This document shows positions 9,444 through 16,601 of a stretch of DNA of 64,000 nt, in pieces. The notes beneath the pieces were generated by a model, which saw only the letters and a list, made by a program, of their open reading frames with translations, did not search any database and had not been told where the DNA came from. A program made the position numbers and the translations under genes. Numbering within the stretch: the stretch's first letter is position 1; each line of letters begins with the position of its first letter. The stretch comes from Streptomyces bacillaris (GTDB taxonomy: Bacteria; Actinomycetota; Actinomycetes; Streptomycetales; Streptomycetaceae): contig NZ_CP029378.1 of assembly GCF_003268675.1 (NCBI RefSeq), positions 4,216,001 through 4,280,000 of the forward strand, written 5' to 3'.

Positions 9444-9573
9444 TGGAAGCCTCCCCCGTACACGAGTCGTCGCCCTTCACTTCCGCACACGCTAGGACAC
9501 CACGCCCACCCGCAACCACGCGGTTCCAGCCGTCCCCACAGCCCCACACCACGGACCGCCGCCGAACACGAAG

Positions 9574-9649
9574 AAGGCCCCGGTCGGAGACCGGGGCCTT
9601 TCTGAAAGAGCGGGTGACGAGAATCGAACTCGCGCTCTGAGCTTGGGAA
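9574..9649 (-). repeat. att copy 2: terminator hairpin plus tRNA-Gly 3' fragment
   Basis: The core 9609-9649 is identical to copy 1. The hairpin 9574-9600 has 11-base perfect arms (aaggccccggt) and a 5-base loop. The stem sequence differs from copy 1, yet pairing is complete. Confidence 0.9.
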
Positions 9650-9777
9650 TCAGCAGTGCTCGGGCTGCCAGTAGGGCTATGAACTGCGCTTTCCCGTGAG
9701 GAAGCTTGGACTGCTGTGGTCTCTGGAGGCTGTACCTGACCGTTGTTGTCCGCTCTGATGGGCACGGATGGGGCACG
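9650..9777. repeat. att arm 2
   Basis: Conserved block after att copy 2, ending with GGGCACG and GGGGCACG (9770-9777), 169 bases from the core start. It is closely similar to arm 4 at 15495. Confidence 0.6.
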
Positions 9778-9827
9778 AGGGGAGCGGTGAATCGGGCCCT
9801 GCCAGGGGGTGGGCCGGCGGGAGAGCT

Positions 9828-10439
9828 TCAGGCCACTTCCTCCGGTGCGCTGATCGTGCCGTCGGCCGGGGTGAGGCAGCGGCGCACGAGTGCGAGGGTT
9901 CGCTGTGTGACCGTATCGAGAGGGGTCCCGTTGTCGACGGCGGCCAGGGCGGTGTGCAGCATTCCGGCGATCAGGTCAGCCGTGAGTGCGGGCTCGGGAA
10001 CGCCGAGTTCCCGGACAGCAGCGCGGAACGGTTCGACCTGCTCCAAGTGGAGCTCCATCAGACGCTGTTGGCAGGCCGGAGGAAGGCCGACGTTCATGAG
10101 GGCGACGGCGGGGCGGTGTGCGCCATCGGCACCGAGGCGGAGGCTTTGCCGGAAGAACGCCTCAACGCGTTCCAGCGGGCCTTCCGCAGCGGCCAGGGCC
10201 TGGGAGAGTGCCTCGTTGGAGCGTCGGAAGGCTTCTTCCGTGATGGTGGACAGGAGGGCGGCCGAGGAGTCGAAGTACTGGTAGACGCTGGAGCGGGCCA
10301 GACCGGCGCGGGCGCCGACCGCCGCCGGTGTGACGGCGGTGGCGCCCTCGTTGACCAGGATGTCGATCGCCGCCCCGATCAGCACCTCGCGTTGCTGGGC
10401 GCGGTGCTCGGCGACGGTGGAGGCGTTGATCTTCGGCAT
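9828..10439 (-). CDS. TetR-family transcriptional regulator
   Basis: A 203-residue TetR-type repressor. The N-terminal helix-turn-helix is clear: REVLIGAAIDILVNEGATA, VGARAGLARSSVYQYFDS. The remainder is an all-helical ligand domain with no recognised ligand. It is the third gene of a minus-strand operon, 60 bases after the ATPase. It probably controls the operon through the 14-base inverted repeat upstream of the permease. The ATG start gives the normal family length. The inducer is unknown; a drug or lipid-like compound exported by the neighbouring transporter is the simplest guess. Confidence 0.9.
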   Translation of the reverse strand: MPKINASTVAEHRAQQREVLIGAAIDILVNEGATAVTPAAVGARAGLARSSVYQYFDSSAALLSTITEEAFRRSNEALSQALAAAEGPLERVEAFFRQSLRLGADGAHRPAVALMNVGLPPACQQRLMELHLEQVEPFRAAVRELGVPEPALTADLIAGMLHTALAAVDNGTPLDTVTQRTLALVRRCLTPADGTISAPEEVA

Positions 10440-10499
10440 GCGGGGCGGGCTCCTGGAGCGGCGGGCACTGCGGGGGAGGGTCCCGGCCCGCGGCCCCGG

Positions 10500-11216
10500 T
10501 CAGGACAGGCGGCCGTCGACCATCTCGTGGACCCGGTCGGCTGCGTCCATTATCGCCGTGTCGTGGGTGACCATGACCGTTGCCGTGCCGCGCTCGTGGG
10601 TCTGCTCGGCGATCAACCGTACCGCCTCGGCTGAGCGCACCCGGTCCAGCGCCGAGGTGGGTTCGTCGACCAGCAGGACGGCGGGAGAGGTCATCAGAGC
10701 CCGGGCCAGGCCCGCTCGCTGGCGTTCACCTCCGGAGAGCTGGTGCGGGCGAGACCCCGCCCGGGGCGTTAGCCCGACCGCCTCGATGAGTTCGTCGGCC
10801 CGGGCCCGAGCTGCGGCGTCGAGACGGCCGTCGATGTGTAGAGGCAGCAGGAGCTGTTCCCTGACGGTGAGGGAGGCCAGCAGGTTCGACTGCTGGAAGA
10901 CGAAGCCGATGTGGTGGCGGCGGGTGGCGGTGCGTTCCTTGTCCGGCAAGGCGGTCAGCTCGGTGTCGGCGATGCGCACGGTGCCCGAGGTGGGCCTCTG
11001 GAGGCCGCCTGCGACAGCGAGGAGGCTGGATTTTCCAGACCCGGAGGGGCCGACGACGGCGACGAACTCGCCCGGGGCTACGGTCAGGCCGACATGGTCG
11101 AGGGCTGTCACTGCAGCGTCACCGTCACCGAGAGTGAGGGTGACGTCATCCAGACACAGTCCGCTGGAGCTCGCGGTGGCGGCCGTGGCCTGGTGGCCGG
11201 TGGTGGGTGTGATCAT
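10500..11216 (-). CDS. ABC transporter ATP-binding protein (MacB/LolD type)
   Basis: A 238-residue ATPase that powers the adjacent FtsX-type permease. Walker A is GPSGSGKSS, the signature is LSGGERQRAGLARAL and Walker B is VLLVDEPTSALD; the H-loop His is in VTHDTA. The length is normal for the family. The ATG start overlaps the permease stop (ATGA), so the two are translationally coupled. It is likely part of a mechanotransmission-type transporter that extrudes peptides or lipophilic compounds from the membrane; the substrate is not visible from the sequence. Confidence 0.92.
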   Translation of the reverse strand: MITPTTGHQATAATASSSGLCLDDVTLTLGDGDAAVTALDHVGLTVAPGEFVAVVGPSGSGKSSLLAVAGGLQRPTSGTVRIADTELTALPDKERTATRRHHIGFVFQQSNLLASLTVREQLLLPLHIDGRLDAAARARADELIEAVGLTPRAGSRPHQLSGGERQRAGLARALMTSPAVLLVDEPTSALDRVRSAEAVRLIAEQTHERGTATVMVTHDTAIMDAADRVHEMVDGRLS

Positions 11217-12340
11217 CGGGTGGCTCCCAGAGCTGTCAGGGGGTCGACGGCGGTGATACGGCGGACAGCGACGGCTGCGCCGACAGTCCCGAGGACGATG
11301 AGGAGGCCGGAGGAGGTCGCGATGGCCGGAGCGGAGAGGGAGAAGGGCGCCTTGCCGATCATCGTGCTGCCCAGGGCCAGGCCCACAGCGGTGCCGACGG
11401 CCGTGGCACCGATGAGTACGGCGACTACCTGGGCGAGCGCATCGCGCAGGATGTATCCCGTGGGAGCTCCCAGTGCCTTCAGCAGGGCGATCTCGGCTTT
11501 GCGCTGCACGGTCCAGACGGTGAAGAAGGCGCCGACGACCAAGGCCGAGATGGCGTAGAGGAAGCCCTTGATCAGGGCCATGGTGCTCGACTCCGCCGTG
11601 TAACCGGGAGACGCGCCGAAGGTGGCCTCCTTGGTGTCGGCACGGGTTCCGGTCGCCTTCGTCACGGTGGCGACATCGGTACCCGGCTCCAGGGTCAGGG
11701 CGACGGCCGTGGCTTGGCGGCCTGCGGCTGCGGGCAGGTCGCCCGGCAGGCCGTAGTGAAGGTGCCGCCAGGTGTCGAGGTCGGCGTAGGCGACACCGAT
11801 GTGGCCATAGGAGACGGTCTCGTCGACCAGCCCGACGACCTCCAGTCGCACCTCGCTCTTGTCCGCCGTCAGAATGTCGCCGACCTCCACGCCGAGCTCT
11901 GCGATTTCCCGGGTGATCACGATGCCCGCACCACCCTCCCTCAGGCCCTCACCTTTGCTGGGGCTGGGGGCGAGGGAGGAGTCCGGTGACATGCCGAAGA
12001 CGGCGAGGTTGACCTGTTCGCCCTTCTTGGCGCCCTGGGTCACCTGTGCATTGGCCAGGGTGTTCCCGAAAGGCTCAGCCCGCTTCACCCCCGGAGCCTC
12101 GGACCACGCCCGCCAGTCCTCCTGCTCGACGGTCGAGCGGGAGAACTGCTCGCTGGTCGCTTTCTCGTCGAAGGCCATGTGCGTCACGGGCAGCGCGCGG
12201 AGACCGGACACACCGGCATCCGCCAAACCGGAGGCAAGCCCGGACAGGAGCACACCGAGTACGGCGATGAGCGCGACCACCGCGCCCATCAGTGCGAAGC
12301 GACCGCGGGCGAAGCGCAGATCGCGTAGGGCAAGGAACAC
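11213..12340 (-). CDS. ABC transporter permease, FtsX/MacB type
   Basis: A 375-residue membrane protein. The N-terminus VFLALRDLRFARGRFALMG leads into the first membrane helix. A large extracytoplasmic domain follows (about 45-240), then three C-terminal helices (FLYAISALVVGAFFTV, VVAVLIGATAVGTAVGLA, GLLIVLGTVGAAVAV). The frame continues upstream to 12778, but GTG 12340 has GGAG eight bases before it and matches the family start. An insertion-like stretch SLAPSPSKGEGLREGG in the outer domain is low in complexity and looks added. It is the first gene of the operon, behind the inverted repeat at 12410. Confidence 0.85.
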   Translation of the reverse strand: MFLALRDLRFARGRFALMGAVVALIAVLGVLLSGLASGLADAGVSGLRALPVTHMAFDEKATSEQFSRSTVEQEDWRAWSEAPGVKRAEPFGNTLANAQVTQGAKKGEQVNLAVFGMSPDSSLAPSPSKGEGLREGGAGIVITREIAELGVEVGDILTADKSEVRLEVVGLVDETVSYGHIGVAYADLDTWRHLHYGLPGDLPAAAGRQATAVALTLEPGTDVATVTKATGTRADTKEATFGASPGYTAESSTMALIKGFLYAISALVVGAFFTVWTVQRKAEIALLKALGAPTGYILRDALAQVVAVLIGATAVGTAVGLALGSTMIGKAPFSLSAPAIATSSGLLIVLGTVGAAVAVRRITAVDPLTALGATR

Positions 12341-12409
12341 GGGGAACTCCGAGCGATGGAAGGGACGGGGCACGACGACCGGACTCACCTGCCCTTTGCC
12401 GGAACTTGA

Positions 12410-12456
12410 CGACAGGTGCGTCGGCATCTTATCGAATGTTATCGACGCACCTGTCG
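12410..12456. promoter_or_regulatory. Inverted-repeat operator candidate upstream of the ABC operon
   Basis: A perfect 14-base inverted repeat: cgacaggtgcgtcg at 12410-12423 and its complement at 12443-12456, separated by 19 AT-richer bases. It lies about 70 bases upstream of the permease start. Size and place fit an operator for the operon's own TetR protein. Confidence 0.6.
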
Positions 12457-12552
12457 GTACGTTGTGGCGAGTGCGTTGGCCGCTCCCCGGCAGAACTGTC
12501 GCTTGGTGACTGGCTCTCCTGCACGGCACCGGAGTCGGGCGCCATAGCCCTG

Positions 12553-12592
12553 GCAGCCGCCGTGCGCCCCGCCGGGGGCGCACGGCGGCTGC
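12553..12592. terminator. Strong GC hairpin
   Basis: 18-base perfect arms (12553-12570 and 12575-12592) with a 4-base loop. It stands between the ABC promoter region and the integrase remnant. No T-run follows, so it may be a transcription barrier or a leftover terminator. Confidence 0.5.
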
Positions 12593-12674
12593 ATCTCGAC
12601 TGATACGCGAAATAGGGTCCGGACGCACTGCCGTCCGTGGGGGCAGGAGAAGCCGTTCTGGCGTTGCCCCACTG

Positions 12675-12905
12675 GTGAAACGGAGCGGGGTGCGGGTCGA
12701 GGTCGGCCTGGCGGAGACCTTCCGCTCCTGCGATTCCGGCTCACCGGGCACATGCCCGCGTCCCGTTCCGGGGGGCACGATGCTCCGCGCAGGGGCGGTC
12801 TACCGAGCGGGCCGCGCTGATCTACAGCACTCCTACACCGACCGGCGGCGCGAGGTGGCCACCGGCCTCGAGCGGCTTGTAGTGCCCGGCGCACGGCGGC
12901 GGAGT
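12675..12905 (+). pseudogene. Decayed C-terminus of a tyrosine integrase
   Basis: In plus-strand frames this stretch matches the last third of the intact integrase at 32693-33829. VEVGLAETFRS corresponds to AKVGLPEGFRF, TMLRAG to TMVRAG, RAALIY plus QHS to the catalytic AALIYQHS, and REVATGLERL to REVAEGLDMR. Homology changes frame several times (a one-base gain then a one-base loss around the catalytic Tyr; another shift at the RHTGH box), so it is dead. It lies about 80 bases before att copy 3. The intact integrase likewise precedes its own att, though more distantly. Confidence 0.7.
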
Positions 12906-12951
12906 CGCAGGCATCTGGCACGCGACACCGAGACGGGTCCAGACAACAAAC

Positions 12952-13027
12952 AAGGCCCTGGTCTCCGACCAGGGCCTTCGTCAAAGAGCGGGTGACGAGA
13001 ATCGAACTCGCGCTCTGAGCTTGGGAA
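12952..13027 (-). repeat. att copy 3: terminator hairpin plus tRNA-Gly 3' fragment
   Basis: The core 12987-13027 is identical to the other full copies. The hairpin 12952-12978 has 11-base arms (aaggccctggt) and a 5-base loop. Confidence 0.9.
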
Positions 13028-13152
13028 TCAACGGTTCTTGAACGGCAGTAGTCGCTCTGACCTGCATGTTTGGCTGGATCGGTCGAGGCTGTGGTCTCTG
13101 GCCACCGTACTTGACCGCTGCTATCCGCTCCGAAGGGCACGGATGGGGCACG
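13028..13152. repeat. att arm 3
   Basis: Arm block after copy 3, more diverged than the others. It keeps GGGCACG and GGGGCACG (13145-13152), 166 bases from the core start. Confidence 0.55.
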
Positions 13153-13292
13153 AGGGTGATCGATGCCGCCGTGCCGTGAGCGGGGAAGCGTCACCGTGCT
13201 GGATCAGGCGCTTGCCGTCGTGCGATTTCACCCCTGGCGATACGGGCGGTCGGCGGACCGCGTCTCACTGCGGTCAACAGCGAGGCAATGTG

Positions 13293-13306
13293 AGGTACTA
13301 AGGTAC
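13293..13306. promoter_or_regulatory. Direct repeat, possible operator
   Basis: Two aggtac units (13293 and 13301), 8 bases apart, lie 23 bases before the start of the two-gene module. Short spaced repeats of this kind can bind ribbon-helix-helix dimers. The call is tentative. Confidence 0.3.
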
Positions 13307-13328
13307 CGTAGATGTGGAGGTGGGATTT

Positions 13329-13604
13329 ATGACCACGGCTTCGAAGCCGCCCCGGCAGTCGCCGCTCAAGGTGGACCCGGCGACGGACAAGTTGATCAGC
13401 CAGGGCGCGCATTTCCTGGGCCTGACGAAGAAGGACCTGGTCGCGGAGGCGGTACGGGTCTATCTGGACCAGAGGCGTGAGGATTTGCGTGAGGGCATGG
13501 TGGAGGCGCTCAGCGTCCTGGACGGCTCCCTGAAGTCGGACGTCATGCTCCTGACCGGGCTGACATCGGAGGAGATCGACGCGGTCGGCGGGATCGACGA
13601 ATGA
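13329..13604 (+). CDS. Small DNA-binding-like protein, candidate antitoxin
   Basis: A 91-residue protein. LKVDPATDKLISQGAHFLG followed by LTKKDLVAEAVRVYLDQRR resembles a ribbon-helix-helix core (strand, then two helices with the AVRVYLDQR end). The C-terminal third is acidic (LTSEEIDAVGGIDE) and could bind a partner. I chose the ATG at 13329, which has GGAGGTGGG just upstream; the longer frame from 13314 has no ribosome site. Its stop overlaps the next start (ATGA). Size, order and overlap fit an antitoxin that represses its own operon, but this is inference. Confidence 0.65.
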   Translation: MTTASKPPRQSPLKVDPATDKLISQGAHFLGLTKKDLVAEAVRVYLDQRREDLREGMVEALSVLDGSLKSDVMLLTGLTSEEIDAVGGIDE

Positions 13605-14377
13605 CTGGTCCCGCTGCGATGCGTCCCGCCAGGCCCACCCTGCGATGCCTATGCGATGACCTCGGACTCCCCCTGCCGGCGGTGACCGACCCCCTCGACG
13701 GGATCGAGCACCCGATCCTGGCGAAGGCCGCCGAGCAGTTCGCGGCGGACGATGCCAAGCATGAGCGCATTCGCGCTGTCGATGACCAGGTGTTGTTCAA
13801 GGTGAAGGTCCAGCGCTGGCGCGGGGCGGTCTGGGTGGACGCCGATCTTCCGTGGCTGGTGGCGGCCGGCCGCCGCGAGGACGGCTCCACCGGCGACTTC
13901 TACGCCGCTCTCGAAGCTGACGGCAAGACCGCCCGAACCCGCTACAACGCTGGCAACGCCGACTCACTCAAGTCCGCCACGTACACCGCCCACTTGCTCC
14001 CCACTCGCGACGACCACGTCCGCTATCGCGCCGAAGCGGGAGTGCGTTTCGTCAGGCGGCTCCGGACCACGGTTCTGACCCTGAGCCGTTCTACCCTCCG
14101 GGACGGCGAGGAGCACACGGTGGATTTCGACACCTTCACCATCGGCCTTCAGGTCCGCGCCGACGACGGTCACGAAACCTACCTCACGGTGCGGATCACG
14201 GGTTCGGTCCCGCCGAACCTCGCCACTTTGATCCTGCGCAACGTCCCCGGCTGTGAGGCCGACGGCTGGTACCCCGAATACGCCCTGCCGGAGCGGGACC
14301 TGCTCCCCGCCGAACAAGCCTGGTCCAACCTGATGGACCCTCGCGAAGCCGCCCGAGTCCTCGACGCAGAGCCGTAG
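13601..14377 (+). CDS. Hypothetical protein paired with the RHH-like gene
   Basis: A 258-residue protein of unknown family, probably cytosolic, with no signal peptide or membrane helix. Visible features are an N-terminal helical region (HPILAKAAEQFAADDAKHERI), a short motif KVQRWRGAVW, a Tyr/Arg-rich centre and a strand-rich half (VDFDTFTIGLQVRADD, YLTVRITGSVPP). It overlaps the upstream small gene by four bases and together they fill cassette C. It may be the effector of a toxin-antitoxin-like pair. I see no known toxin motif, so an ordinary cargo gene remains possible. Confidence 0.6.
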   Translation: MTGPAAMRPARPTLRCLCDDLGLPLPAVTDPLDGIEHPILAKAAEQFAADDAKHERIRAVDDQVLFKVKVQRWRGAVWVDADLPWLVAAGRREDGSTGDFYAALEADGKTARTRYNAGNADSLKSATYTAHLLPTRDDHVRYRAEAGVRFVRRLRTTVLTLSRSTLRDGEEHTVDFDTFTIGLQVRADDGHETYLTVRITGSVPPNLATLILRNVPGCEADGWYPEYALPERDLLPAEQAWSNLMDPREAARVLDAEP

Positions 14378-14393
14378 CAGCCGGAACAGAAAC

Positions 14394-14460
14394 AAGGCCC
14401 AGGTCACTGACCTGGGCCTTCATTAAAGAGCGGGTGACGAGAATCGAACTCGCGCTCTGA
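14394..14460 (-). repeat. att copy 4 (shortened)
   Basis: The core 14429-14460 has only 32 bases of identity, ending before gcttgggaa, and no arm block follows. The hairpin 14394-14420 has 11-base arms (aaggcccaggt). It is a partial or deleted att junction. Confidence 0.85.
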
Positions 14461-15453
14461 ACCGTGTACTGCAGCGGACAGCGGCGTCCGTCAGTGAACT
14501 GGACAACGATGAGCGATGGAGCGGGTAGCCGGGCGGATGTGATCAGTCCAACAGCGGCAGCGACGGACGCCGTTCCGCAGAAAGTCCCGACCGCTCAGGC
14601 TCTGGCCACTTGGGAAGGTCGGCAGAGTCCCCACCGAAGGCGAGCACGGTTTGCGAGGCGAGGTCACAGCACGCTTGGATGAAGCCTTCAGCGCCCATGA
14701 GGCGCATCGAGTGCCTGCCGCTCTTCAGGGGCCACAACGCTCCAGAGCGGTTCGACACCGCGTATGGGTCCCCTCCGTGGCTCAGGATGTTGCGGAGGTT
14801 CTTCATGTCGGCGAGGTACAGCTGCACCTCTTGGGTGCCCACGTAAGCCGTCCAACGCGATCGGTTGCCGGGGGCATTGCCCAGAATTCTCGTACGAACT
14901 CCCCAGTCGTTGGTGAAGAGCCGGACCGCGTGCTGCTGCCCTACGTGGCGGAGCTTGTCCGGGTTGAGCGGGAGATGCCGCGTCTGGGACGGATCGAGGG
15001 CAAGGACGTCGTTGAAGAAGGCTTCGACGGCCGCGTAGGACATCGTGAAGATTCCCCACCGCAGGGCGTACTGCTTCGTCGAGCGCCCGAGCGACTTGCC
15101 GTCCTTCCCGGTCAAGCCGTCGATGTCGCGGTGAAGGCCCACCAGCAGCGAAGGGTTTTGCAGCCCGGCAGATAAGGCGTTGGCGGCGTCGATGACAGCG
15201 GGAAGGTGAGGGTGCGGAGGCATGCGCGCGATCGTAATGGCTGCACTGCCGGCGTCGGTCGGGGTGGGATACCTCGTTACCCGGTTGATGGACTTGGCGA
15301 CGCCTACGCACCAGTGGCGTCGACGAATCCATGGTTAGCCGGTGCTGTTGGACGCTGCGCGAGGGACCAGGTGGTGCAAAGGTGGTGCGCGGTTCCTGAT
15401 CAGGTCTAGACAACGATGAGGCCCCAGGTCGCTGACCTGGGGCCTCATGGAAG
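14429..15453. mobile_element. Cassette D: single-gene att-flanked unit
   Basis: A 1.0 kb unit between att copies 4 and 5 with one minus-strand gene (HEPN-like). The left arm is missing, so it may be the residue of a larger element after deletion. Confidence 0.5.
14543..15223 (-). CDS. HEPN-like domain protein
   Basis: A 226-residue all-helical protein. The core shows TMSYAAVEAFFNDVLAL (57-76 region) and KNLRNILSHGGDPY, which contains the Arg-x4-His signature (R144, H149) of HEPN ribonucleases. HEPN proteins are RNases found in toxin-antitoxin and anti-phage systems, often acting as dimers. No partner nucleotidyltransferase or antitoxin is visible in the cassette, which is unusual for a toxic HEPN. 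It may be regulated by its own Lys/Gly-rich N-terminal part or be non-toxic. ATG 15223 is the natural start. Confidence 0.65.
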   Translation of the reverse strand: MPPHPHLPAVIDAANALSAGLQNPSLLVGLHRDIDGLTGKDGKSLGRSTKQYALRWGIFTMSYAAVEAFFNDVLALDPSQTRHLPLNPDKLRHVGQQHAVRLFTNDWGVRTRILGNAPGNRSRWTAYVGTQEVQLYLADMKNLRNILSHGGDPYAVSNRSGALWPLKSGRHSMRLMGAEGFIQACCDLASQTVLAFGGDSADLPKWPEPERSGLSAERRPSLPLLD

Positions 15454-15494
15454 AGCGGGTGACGAGAATCGAACTCGCGCTCTGAGCTTGGGAA
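15418..15494 (-). repeat. att copy 5: left end of element E
   Basis: The core 15454-15494 (41 bases) is identical to the intact tRNA portion. The hairpin 15418-15446 has 12-base arms (gaggccccaggt). The flank gtctagacaacga matches the flank of the intact tRNA. Confidence 0.9.
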
Positions 15495-15622
15495 TCAGCG
15501 GTGCTTGGGCCTCTGGAAGGGCTCTGACCTGCACTTTCCTGCGAGGAAGCTGGGGTTGCTATGGTCTCTGGAGGCTGTACCTGACCGCTGTTGTCCGCTC
15601 TGCTGGGCACGGATGGGGCACG
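15495..15622. repeat. att arm 4 (left arm of element E)
   Basis: Arm block with GGGCACG at 15605-15611 and GGGGCACG at 15615-15622. At the other end of E a matching pair stands near the tRNA (35967-35985), as expected for two arm-site clusters of one integrase. Confidence 0.6.
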
Positions 15623-15631
15623 AGCGGCGTG

Positions 15632-15728
15632 TCGATGGAGCCGCCAATGCGTGCTCAGATGACAGAGCTGTTTAGGAGCAGTCATCCACGGAGAACTCCG
15701 TGGATGACTGCATCCGTGGCTCCATCGA
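15632..15728. other. Nested palindrome near the left end of E
   Basis: The inner perfect repeat GCAGTCATCCACGGAG (15678-15693) pairs with 15696-15711 across a 2-base loop. Outer 11-base arms (15632-15642 and 15718-15728, tcgatggagcc) pair around it. There is no gene here. It could be a single-strand origin, a recombination structure or a terminator. Confidence 0.5.
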
Positions 15729-15870
15729 GGCCCGGGGTGCACGGGCGGACGTCTGGCAGAGGTGCGCAGAAGGTGCCGTTGGCAGTTAGCGGCCTTTCAT
15801 CGGTGTCGGCGATACTGTATTAGCCGATTTTATCGTGGAAGCGGCTGAAACAGAGGGAAAAGCGAGCCGG

Positions 15871-16593
15871 TCAAACTTCGGGCTCGGTGGCGAGATGGCA
15901 ATTGACGGCCTCATGTGCCTCCCGGAATGGCTCAACGAACGTCGCTCCGGCCTCAGTTCTCATCTCCACCAGATGAAAGCGCACCATATGAGAGAATGGC
16001 GCCTTGGATCTCCAGCCTCTCTGTTGTTCCTGGAGCATCACTCGCTGCCAGGCTCTGGCCCATCGATCAGATTCGGGCGGAGCCACTCCGCACGCCGCCA
16101 CGAATCTGGCCAGTACCAATGCTGAGGGGAAGCGTTGCCCCAAAAGGACCTCATTGATCGTCGTCGGAGCGAGCGCCCGACCTGGCGACCTACGCTTCAG
16201 TTCAGCGAGGGATGGCTGGCCGGCCTGGATTCGAAGAACTCGCATCCCCCGAACCAGTTCAGCAGGCGTCGAAACCAGGTCTGGGTCAGAGCCAAGAATC
16301 CCCTCATTGGGTTGTCCCAGGTGTGCACGTCTGCGTCGTCCCAGGCGTCCCATGAGATCCATAGCTTCCTCTGCGCTCCCGTCAGCCATGAAGACCATCG
16401 CTAACAGGAGGTTATGCAGCCGTCGCGAACCCTGGCCTGACATGGCCCTCGACACAGTCGACTCTGACATGCGAAGGGATTCAGCTATCTCGCGGTTCGT
16501 CAATTCAGCTCGGTCTCGAAGTGTGCGCATCCACCGAGCAGCGTCGAGCTCCGGTCCGGAACCAGCTGGCAACGGCTTCTCAGGCCGGCCCAT
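15871..16593 (-). CDS. Helix-turn-helix regulator with two HTH-like regions
   Basis: A 240-residue protein starting MGRPEKPLPAGSGPELD, an opening common in Streptomyces XRE-type regulators. The first HTH is at about 18-65 (LRDRAELTNREIAESLRMSE, STVSRAMSG). A second, similar region is at about 120-170 (LAELKRRSPGRALAPTTINE). The C-terminus has WARAWQRVMLQE and ends without a membrane helix. I chose the ATG at 16593; the frame is open further upstream. It lies directly after a small membrane protein gene in the same direction. The target is unknown; it may control the left part of element E. Confidence 0.7.
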   Translation of the reverse strand: MGRPEKPLPAGSGPELDAARWMRTLRDRAELTNREIAESLRMSESTVSRAMSGQGSRRLHNLLLAMVFMADGSAEEAMDLMGRLGRRRRAHLGQPNEGILGSDPDLVSTPAELVRGMRVLRIQAGQPSLAELKRRSPGRALAPTTINEVLLGQRFPSALVLARFVAACGVAPPESDRWARAWQRVMLQEQQRGWRSKAPFSHMVRFHLVEMRTEAGATFVEPFREAHEAVNCHLATEPEV

Positions 16594-16601
16594 CTTGAGG
16601 C

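Larger units (their letters stand above)
2639..9608. mobile_element. Cassette A: att-flanked polymorphic-toxin island
   Basis: A 7.0 kb unit bounded by direct tRNA-Gly 3' repeats at 2639 and 9609. It carries a four-gene minus-strand operon (SseB-like, WXG-like, Rhs toxin, candidate immunity) and no integrase, excisionase or relaxase. It could therefore move only with an integrase supplied in trans. The boundaries are read directly; mobility is inference. Confidence 0.6.
9609..12986. mobile_element. Cassette B: att-flanked ABC efflux island with dead integrase
   Basis: A 3.4 kb unit between att copies 2 and 3. It contains one minus-strand operon (permease, ATPase, TetR) and, near its right end, a plus-strand integrase remnant. 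The remnant is placed and oriented like the live integrase of element E. This suggests the cassette was once an autonomous element. Confidence 0.6.
12987..14428. mobile_element. Cassette C: att-flanked two-gene module
   Basis: A 1.4 kb unit between att copies 3 and 4. It holds only two overlapping plus-strand genes, in a layout like a toxin-antitoxin pair. There are no mobility genes. Confidence 0.55.

Noticed and set aside
12675..12995. An ordinary 106-residue plus-strand gene
   Set aside because: The frame mixes pieces matching an integrase in several frames and runs into att copy 3; it is better explained as a pseudogene.
2639..15494. The partial tRNA copies as additional tRNA genes
   Set aside because: They contain only the 3' part from the anticodon loop to the discriminator base. 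The D arm and 5' acceptor strand are missing, so no cloverleaf can form.
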